DNA of 64,000 nucleotides from Marsupella aquatica (Eukaryota; Marchantiophyta), in assembly GCA_973895155.1 (NCBI GenBank), contig OZ316897.1:4154001-4218000 (forward strand), written 5' to 3'. The notes beneath the pieces were generated by a model. That model was not told where the DNA came from. It ran no database searches and saw nothing but the letters and a program-made list of their open reading frames with translations. Positions within the stretch are counted from its first letter, which is position 1. The number at the start of each line of letters is the position of its first letter. Shown here piece by piece: positions 57,246-64,000 of the stretch. Both the position numbers and the translations under genes were made by a program.

Positions 57246-57920
57246 ATTAGAATAATGTTCACGTGTTACCCAAATGTTGAGCATATTAAAATGACCACCT
57301 TCTTCTACATGAAATAATTAATGTTTCTATAGGCAGGTTTAGACAGTTTGGGTTGAATGAAAAAGTAAAAATAAAATTAGTGTATGGGTGGATCTCACAA
57401 TGCTAAAAATTTGTTCTATGATCATGGGCTAGGATTTGCTCCTTTATGTTTTTCATTTTGGAAACACACAAAAAGATTCTAGCAAAATAAAACATTGTAG
57501 TGTTTGATATCATAAGACAATAAAGTTTTTGCTTTATTTGTTTTCTTGACTAAGGTTATTTTTTACTGGATTATTGTCTGTTTCAATTATTCCCTTTGTA
57601 CCACGTGAAAAGTGAAAGATAGAAAGACAAAAAAATGTATTGTTTGTTTTTAAATAATCCAAATATAGTTTTATTTATGCTGCACTCATGGTATTCAAAG
57701 AGATTTTGGGTAGGAAATTGTCAAGGCCCATATACTTGACATGAAAAATATTGCCCTTGTGAGTCAAGCATGGAGAGCCAGGAGGTACATATTGTACCCT
57801 CATCACAAAGGACAAGAAAGGTACTCTATACCTTGGCTGTACCATTAGACCTTTAAGTATTCAATGTAATTTTTGTTCTTTTGTCCTTTTTACTTACGCC
57901 TAGACTCAAAAGTACTAGGG
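57246..57920. other. Non-coding interval
   Basis: AT-rich. No supported gene or repeat. Confidence 0.45.
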
Positions 57921-57928
57921 TATTGATA

Positions 57929-58264
57929 GGGTATAACCACCGTGCCAGGAAATAGTAAAAAGAAAACAACAAACAGTAAACAATAAACAGCAAATGGATG
58001 AGAAGTTTTTGAAATGTTTTTGAATTTTTTTTTGAAATTTCTTTTTTTTGGATATTTGTTTTTGTGTTTGTATTTTAATTTGACATTTTTTACTAACGCC
58101 CCAAGCTAATAATAGTAGCACCTGGCGCTAGTCAAAAATGATTGTTTTAAAAAATATTTTGAAAATTTTGAGTTTTAATGAGAAATTTTTTATATTTCAT
58201 TTTTACTCGTAATAGTAAAATTTTGCTCATAACAGGAAGGTTTCCTGGCACGGTGTAAAGTCTC
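57929..58264. mobile_element. Small TIR element (MITE), copy 2
   Basis: Same family as 56762-57115: GGGTATAAC start, the same T-rich middle and a ctaacgcc...ggcgctag core. It has a perfect 15-bp inverted pair caccgtgccaggaaa (57938-57952) and tttcctggcacggtg near the right end. Flanks repeat tattgata (57921-57928 and 58265-58272), an 8-bp TSD. The outermost right bases have diverged. Confidence 0.7.
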
Positions 58265-58337
58265 TATTGATAGGGGAGGGCAAGGGCACATCAAGGGCAA
58301 CACCTAGTGCAATGAAAGAGCATTTCTCTTGAGATCA

Positions 58338-58420
58338 GGGTATAACGACCGTGATAGTAAACAGTAAAAAGGAGACAGGAAACAACAAAAACTAAACAGT
58401 AAAAATGTTCGAAAACAAGA
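58338..58420. mobile_element. Small TIR element (MITE), left-end fragment, copy 3
   Basis: gggtataacgaccgtgatagtaaacagtaaaaag matches the left end of copy 2, then similarity fades. No right end was found. Confidence 0.5.
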
Positions 58421-58789
58421 CACACAAAGATTGCCAAGATAACATGTAAGATAGAATATTCCCGATATTACTACTGTCCATATGTACATACTGGACTTGC
58501 CCCTTATGTTTCTGAGACAGGATTTTGGTGCGAAGCTTACACTTTTGGTGAAGATTAAGAAGTCAATTACCCGAAATCCCATCTGCTGTCTTCCAAACAT
58601 TTAGGGTATAGGGTGTGTCCGAAACAAAGTTCATAAAACCAATGAGGATGGCAACGCAAACTCCGACTTCCACATAGATATTAAAGTGCGTTTATTGTGA
58701 GAAAAATATGGTCAACTGATTGGGCTCGCAAAACACCAAATTTATTCATAAAAGACAGTCATTCATTACTGAAAAGCTTAACATATTTC

Positions 58790-59860
58790 CGACCAGCTTG
58801 TCCGAGGGTAATACAATGGAAAATTCTAATTGTAAGACTAAGTCAAGAGGTAATCGACAAAAACAACCTTCGATGGCTAAAAACTCAAAACAAATTGAGA
58901 GTCCGAGGGATCATCCATCCTTCTACATTGTTGGGATGAACGACAGCCAACACAAGCGTCGGCCGCTACTCAAAACCATATCATTCCTATCTAACGATCC
59001 AAGATCTTCCCCTCTCAAGATCCAGGATCGCTGGCCTCATTCACAAGGGTGTACCTCACAGGAACCACTTTCAGGACTCAAAAACATGTTTTTTTAGTGA
59101 AAAATGATTTTTATAACATGGAAAAAGCTTCATCATGATTTTATCTCAAGACATTTAAGTCTAATTTTTTCACAAGACTATTTTACATGGTGTAACCTAC
59201 CTCACCATGTAGATATATCAAGTTTTTAACTTTTTTAAGGGATCCTATTATTGATGGCCCTAAATAAACCAAAATTACTGATTATTTTTGTCCTGTACAT
59301 AAAGGTTTAGTGTGTGTCAATATTTGAGTTTTAAAATATAAGATTATTCTATTAGTATGCATGCCTTGGTAAAATTTCATTGTCTAAAATGCAAGTTTTA
59401 GAGTCCTTTCGAGTCCTGAAATGATGTGACTCGTTGCGTGACAAGTCCTTTTATCTATCTTTGAAGGACATATAAGGAAAGCTTCAAAGTCTCAAATGCT
59501 AGATAGTTTAATTAATGTTACCAACCTACAGGATGTTTATTAAGTATAGTACATCAAATTTTGCATATCATCTCATTACACCTTACAAATGATGTCCTAA
59601 AGCATAATAAACTATGGTCACTTCTGAGTGTGACGTTCCTTTTGGGTCCTCCAATTGTGAATGAGGCGCGCTGAACATATTGCCGACCGGCTTGTCCGAG
59701 GGTAATACAATGGAAAATCTTCACTGACGAATATGAACTCAATGTCACTAAGGCTAGAAACTCAATCCAAACTTAGAGTCCGAGGGATCGCCTCCGCGAT
59801 ATGACTGCCCATGTTAGTGCAGGGCGCTACTCAAAACTATGGCGTCCTTCTCAAGATCCA
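58790..59860. repeat. Diverged direct duplication
   Basis: Sequence at about 58790-59035 (ccgaccagcttgtccgaggg ... cgctactcaaaacca ... ctcaagatccaggatcg) recurs at about 59683-59860 (ccgaccggcttgtccgaggg ... cgctactcaaaacta ... ctcaagatccaggattg) with deletions. The second copy abuts the minus-strand frame at 59851-60483. Confidence 0.65.
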
Positions 59861-60483
59861 GGATTGCACGAAGATCCACATTCATCGTCCACCCCTGCTT
59901 TCGCTCTATAGCGATCTTGCTGAAAACCAAATGTGCAAAATTGGGAATATCGTTGACTTGGAAGTCTTCGAGCTGGAATTGAGGAAGAAGGACCTGGAAA
60001 ATTTGTGTCATGGAAATCGACACGCCCAAGGAACTCCGCAGTGCGCACTTCAACTTCCCAATCAATATTCGCCGATGGATCTTGGGGAGTGGGATAGTGA
60101 ATCGAGAAACGTTCTTGAAATGGTCTAGGGGGAGAATCGGGAAGCCATGGAATGTTTTGATCCCCAGGACTCATCCCTTCATCACGAGGCAAGAAAAGAC
60201 GATTTTGAATGTCCGATGTCTCCGTCACGACACTCTCATTGTCCACAATGGATGTGGATGAAAGATTAGTTTCCGATTGCACCACCAACAACGGGACATG
60301 GCGTGGTGGCCTCGCGCCCCTACCATTACCAACGTTTGGGACTCCATGCTCCATCACTCTGGAATCAGGATGGAATGACTCGCTTTCTTCAAATGATGCG
60401 AAACAAGGAACGGGAAAGGAAAAAAGCGTTGTAAACCCAAAACTCTCTCTATGAACAACGTCCAAAAAGTTTTGGGGATACAA
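59851..60483 (-). CDS. Hypothetical protein fragment
   Basis: A 210-codon frame on the minus strand with non-repetitive composition: Pro/Arg/Ser-rich, with segments such as VSPGDQ-like loops and PRPFQERFSIHYP. I recognise no domain. No intact partner exon was identified. The frame ends in the duplicated segment at 59683-59860, so its last residues come from the duplicated sequence. It could be a captured exon or a spurious frame. Confidence 0.3.
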   Translation of the reverse strand: MYPQNFLDVVHRESFGFTTLFSFPVPCFASFEESESFHPDSRVMEHGVPNVGNGRGARPPRHVPLLVVQSETNLSSTSIVDNESVVTETSDIQNRLFLPRDEGMSPGDQNIPWLPDSPPRPFQERFSIHYPTPQDPSANIDWEVEVRTAEFLGRVDFHDTNFPGPSSSIPARRLPSQRYSQFCTFGFQQDRYRAKAGVDDECGSSCNPGS

Positions 60484-61491
60484 AAGTGGATCTCATTCCT
60501 TGTATAGGCGTAGTTACCGGTGGGAAGGGCCCAATGCCAATGAGGAGGAAACAAATCTGATAGAATCGACAAGAATTCCAACGGTAACAATCCCTGACAA
60601 CGGATCCAAAGACCTGCACAAGAGACAATTTGGCTAACGCGAGGCGCTATCAAAGTGAAACAGTAATTGTCATCACTGATGGACGAGAACATAAAAGACT
60701 GGGAAACAAACATGGCGTTGACTGTGTCTTTCAAAAAGGCCGACAATTCAAATATATAAAAATTAAGGTTAAGGGTTTCCCATTTTTACCCCTAACGACG
60801 GGAGAAAACAGTCATTTAACGGCAGTAGTCAAAGCCGACCAACGACCACTGGACAATATCTGCTGCCTATCAATAGACTCCAACAGTAACAAGATCCGCG
60901 ATACACACCTTTTTGGCTAACGCCCGATGCTAACAAAAACTCACAAAAAATTGGCTAACGCCTGATGCTATCCAACATAGGTCCCAAGAATTCAAAATAT
61001 TCCCTCCCAATCTAGGTCAAAATAATCCAATGATTTTCTGTATAAGTCTCTAAAACTCTAGACTTATAGAGATTCCAGATTCAATAGAACTTGAACCTCA
61101 CCAATAACCCCAATTTAGACAAAACCAGAATTTATTAAGTCCGGAATTCATAGTGCATATTATTTAATATTATATTTAATTATGATTGTATTATACATGT
61201 ATTTTTTTGGTATATGATTCTCTTTAAACCATACACAAGGATAATACTTTCACAATCCATGGAGCGTAGCAATAAAAAATATCCTGTTTGTGAACATATA
61301 GTGTACATAGTTCATGGAGGTTTACTCGGAATGAAAAATTTAACATAAACATCAAATTCATTTGCAATAGAGAGTAATTCAAGATAGAGCTTTAAGATAA
61401 TGTAACTTGGACACTTTTTATTATAGTGAATGTAGTATCACAGACAATATGAAACGTAGTCTTTAATCTAAAACCAAATTTAAAACTCTAT
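60484..61491. other. Non-coding interval
   Basis: ctaacgcccgatgctaac and ctaacgcctgatgctat (60918-60972) echo the core of the small TIR elements. Otherwise nothing is recognised. AT-rich from about 61140. Confidence 0.45.
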
Positions 61492-62115
61492 TTAATCTTT
61501 GTAAATAGACACCTTAATGTCTCTACTTTTTTGGAATTCTTCTCTAGGCCTCATTGACCACAATGGATAGTTGGATTTAATAAATCTATGTGCACTAACC
61601 TTTGAGTGAGCAAGTCTTAGAAGATAGGGCATGAGAGTGTTTTCTAAAAACTGGTCACCTAGATCACCGTAAAAGGGTTTTGGATGAAGTGCAGCATAAT
61701 ATGGAGAATCAAAACTTATAGATGCTGCCTCTCCTAAGAGTACTACATTTTCATATAAATACCCAGGGGCTTCTTTCATAACAATCTTGATATTCATTCC
61801 ACACTGATTTGACTTAAGGTCGTCTCGTCGACACCATAGTATCTTAAAACTTTCAAGAGCCTTCTCAGTGAGAAGTGGATCAACATGATCGGCCACTTCA
61901 TACCAATCAGTATGATTCCGGGACCAAAATCCAATGTCAAAGTTTTCAGAGCAAAAGTTTAAAAACTCTTGAACAAATGGTCTAGGAAAGATCATTTTCT
62001 TCTTAACGCAGAAGGCAGTCAAATTTCTTAAATGCCTTGAGAACCCAGCGGAGAAGACGAGAATGCTTTCAACATGGAAAAGAAGTAATTTTCGGGTAGA
62101 AACAAATTTTATAAT
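61492..62115 (-). CDS. HAD-like FCP1/NIF domain b of the second Ulp1-HAD family gene
   Basis: On the minus strand an acceptor (tgttttgtgttgtgcag, AG at 62116-62117) opens an unbroken exon of about 207 codons ending at TAA 61492-61494. It matches the HAD domains of the left gene: FPRPFVQEFLNFCSENFDIGFWS corresponds to PRPHLHEFLRFYFENFDVGIWSS, and NTLMPYLLRLAHSKVSAHRF and YPLWSM match the C-terminal part. Motif I is LFHVESIL (His-x-Glu) and the DD motif is LLGEAAS, so no catalytic Asp remains. It is the only domain copy here besides the Ulp1 exon with no visible lesion. The splice phase from domain a is not clean (1 against 0), so the join is uncertain. Confidence 0.6.
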   Translation of the reverse strand: MIKFVSTRKLLLFHVESILVFSAGFSRHLRNLTAFCVKKKMIFPRPFVQEFLNFCSENFDIGFWSRNHTDWYEVADHVDPLLTEKALESFKILWCRRDDLKSNQCGMNIKIVMKEAPGYLYENVVLLGEAASISFDSPYYAALHPKPFYGDLGDQFLENTLMPYLLRLAHSKVSAHRFIKSNYPLWSMRPREEFQKSRDIKVSIYKD

Positions 62116-62229
62116 CTGCACAACACAAAACATGTCAGCAATTGAGCATTAAATAATACAAAACAAAAGAGGCAATAAACTAAATAAAACATTAACATTA
62201 AATAGGCATGAGAAAAAAAGAGTCCTTAC

Positions 62230-62925
62230 ATTTATTGAAAACAACGTCAGCGTACTCATTAAATTGTTTGAGGTGATGTGGGTCACTCTCTAACCTCACA
62301 GTGTCATTAGTTGACCAGATCATTCTATTTTCTTCCCAATCTTCAACTAGTGCAGACAATGACCAAGTAGGATATTTGTTTTGTATGGTTTTGTGCATTG
62401 TTTCGGAAGAGTTCAGGAGTGTTTTGAGGTATGGAATAAGAGTGTTGGGGAAAAAATTGTCCGCTATCTGTCCAGAATACGGTTCAGGGTAGAGAGAAGA
62501 GTAAAATGGATTTAGGCACGTTTTGTAAGGAGAGTCATCAATGAGTACATAATGTTTTCACTATAATAGTCATTTTCTAGTTTCGAACGCAGATTTTTCA
62601 ACTCTTTCAAGAAAATTGGTTTTTGGGTTTTGAAATGGTTGCCAACTCGAACTGTGTCCTATTGAGTAGCAATAAATTTTAACTGTTTTCTGTCATCACT
62701 AGTCAATACAGTTTGAAGGATAGGCTTAAGATTGTGCCATTGCATGCAGGACCAAATTGCAACGTCGAAGTTTGCTTTGCAAAAATCTAGAAACTCGCGC
62801 AAATACGGCCTCTTGTAGATGAACTTAGACCCGACCCGAACTCCGGCACTTTGGTCAAGTAGTTTGGTAGAATACACACTTAACAAAATAACTTTGTTTA
62901 CATCAAGAATAATGAGTTTTTTCAC
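62230..62925 (-). pseudogene. HAD-like FCP1/NIF domain a of the second gene, one TAG and one frameshift
   Basis: The exon starts after an acceptor (gatgtacag, AG at 62926-62927) in phase 0 with GTG AAA AAA CTC. Motif I is LIILDVNKVIL (Asp-x-Asn, as in domain 1 of the left gene), followed by RPYLREFLDFCKANFDVAIWSC. A TAG at 62657-62659 interrupts the frame, and a one-base shift in an A run near 62555 is needed to reach VLIDDSPYKTCLNPFYSSLYP. That keeps the classic DDSP motif and resembles LIDDAAYKTSLNDFYSSLYP in the left copy. It ends at a GTAAGG donor at 62229. Confidence 0.6.
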
Positions 62926-63241
62926 CTGTACATCAAGAAAAATAATAATGAGAGAATTACAGTTTTATAAAATCTATGCAAACAAAACTAAATTTTTGCA
63001 AGACCCCATTTCTACTCTTTGAAGTAGCTGCTTTTTTAGTTGATATATCTCATCACAAAGTTATGATGTGTATCCCATTTCTGTCCGATGCAGAAATTCT
63101 CTTTCTTAAAGTGGGAACATCCTTTACCTGGTTGCATGATGAGGTGATTTGATATTAGAATAAGCTCAAAAATATAAACCAGAGGCGATGAAATAAAACT
63201 AGACAGTACATTAAGGCTACTTAGGATAATAGAAAGTTTAC

Positions 63242-64000
63242 CTTATGCCCTTGGAAAGGTAGTGGCATATTGAGCAAAACATCGGCGTATGCTTTATCTG
63301 TTTCATTTTCCTGTTCTTCATTGAGAGAATTTGGTTCCATCTGATCACCTTCGTTGCCATCTGACCTCGCATCTGACGGCCCATGGGTTGTAGCTGAAGA
63401 AGTATCTTCATTCAACTTTGCCCAAGCATGATCGCATCGGGTCATGTCAATTAAAGCATTCTCCTTGGCCATCAAGCTAATGGAGGGCTCTCCAATCCGA
63501 CCGCAAGCTTCTTCCATAAATATTTTATTTCTCTCGAACTCTTTTCTCTCTGAAGGTGTTATTAGAGTTGAGATATCATTCAAAACAGTAGTCCAAAATT
63601 GTCTCCCATTCCAAGCATGAAGTTTCAATTCATCGGGGAAGTATACTTCCCAGTCTGCAACCGAAATGTTATCTGGCCGAGTTGTGTCTTCAAGACTTAC
63701 TACTGATCGAAAATAATTCCGGATATTTAGTTTCACAATATCATTATCATCGGCTTTGTTCCAGTAGTTTTCTTCTCTTTCTCCATCTTCTGTTACATTT
63801 TTCCCCTTGTATCCATCGCTCTGTTTGTTGCTCTCCTCCTTGTCATCACTACCTCGGTCTCCTTCCTTGTCATCACCACCTCCATCTCCTTGCTTCTCAT
63901 CACCATCTTCATCTCCTTCACCATCCAGCTTCGTTTTTCCCTGCTCCTCATCACCACCTCCATCTCCTTCCTTCCCATCATCACCTCCATGTCCTTCATT
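63242..64000 (-). CDS. Acidic region and helical domain of the second Ulp1-HAD family gene (partial)
   Basis: The minus-strand frame is open from the window end (64000) to a donor at 63241 (AAG|GTAAAC), in phase 0. It begins with an Asp/Glu/Gly/Lys-rich low-complexity stretch (about 64000-63790), equivalent to the acidic repeat region of the left gene but without EKAQA units. Then comes the helical module: NIRNYFRSVVSLED, VADWEVYFPDELKLHAWNGRQFW, ITPSERKEFERNKIFMEEA, ending LLNMPLPFQGHK. The left gene has the same order with YLNQMPQPFEGLP at the matching place. The next exon is HAD domain a. No Ulp1 exon lies in the 300-base intron. The start codon is outside the window. Confidence 0.65.

Noticed and set aside
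1-64000. Alternative genetic code or programmed readthrough as an explanation for the in-frame TGA/TAG codons
   Set aside because: The same codons act as natural ends (nested LINE ORF1 ends in TAG, ORF2 in TGA), and frames with no stops exist nearby. Paralogues carry sense codons at the same positions.
1-64000. CRISPR array, operons, bacterial promoters
   Set aside because: Repeats present are tandem or dispersed plant types without spacer structure, and gene structure is intron-containing.

Overview
This is eukaryotic nuclear DNA from a land plant. I cannot fix the lineage. The evidence is spliceosomal introns with GT...AG ends, plant L1-type LINEs (DUF4283 plus zinc-knuckle ORF1; endonuclease, reverse transcriptase and zf-RVT in ORF2), a PIF/Harbinger transposon with a trihelix partner gene, Ty1/copia remnants and small TIR elements. 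I see no housekeeping gene. Most of the window is repeat-derived, and almost every long frame carries at least one premature stop or frameshift.

Layout. (1) 1-5953, + strand: a multi-exon gene with an N-terminal region, an acidic and Glu-Lys-Ala repeat region, a Ulp1/C48 cysteine-peptidase exon with an intact catalytic set, then three successive FCP1/NIF-type HAD-like domains. (2) 5954-9300: a TIR element, a short direct repeat and a copia integrase fragment. (3) About 9.3-14.06 kb: element A, one 1,212-codon frame with four in-frame stops. (4) 15.3-18.9 kb: a hypothetical coiled-coil gene and a PIF/Harbinger pair (trihelix on +, DDE transposase on -). (5) 20444-34482: an L1-type LINE with a 16-bp target-site duplication (TSD), interrupted by a second LINE of the same family (23559-30859, 15-bp TSD). 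(6) 34.5-44.7 kb: mostly anonymous, with a TA-rich minisatellite and a decayed trihelix copy. (7) 44.75-48.6 kb: element B, a diverged relative of A bounded by hairpins. (8) 48.6-61.4 kb: direct repeats, an LTR-like unit, a purine-skewed tract, a tRNA-like SINE remnant, a minisatellite split by small TIR elements, and a 5'-truncated LINE. (9) 61492-64000, - strand: a second copy of the HAD-domain gene family, lacking the Ulp1 exon and running off the window end.

Two patterns tie the window together. First, the in-frame stops in traceable frames are TGA or TAG at sites where a C-to-T change in CGA or CAG (or G-to-A in TGG) explains them, and several are confirmed by a paralogue with Arg or Gln at that position. 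I found no TAA among them. This fits deamination of methylated cytosine in CG and CHG contexts, as expected in silenced plant repeats. Second, the two HAD gene copies at opposite ends share architecture. Every HAD domain has lost the second Asp of the DxD signature, and the Ulp1 exon is a phase 0-0 cassette present in one copy and absent from the other.
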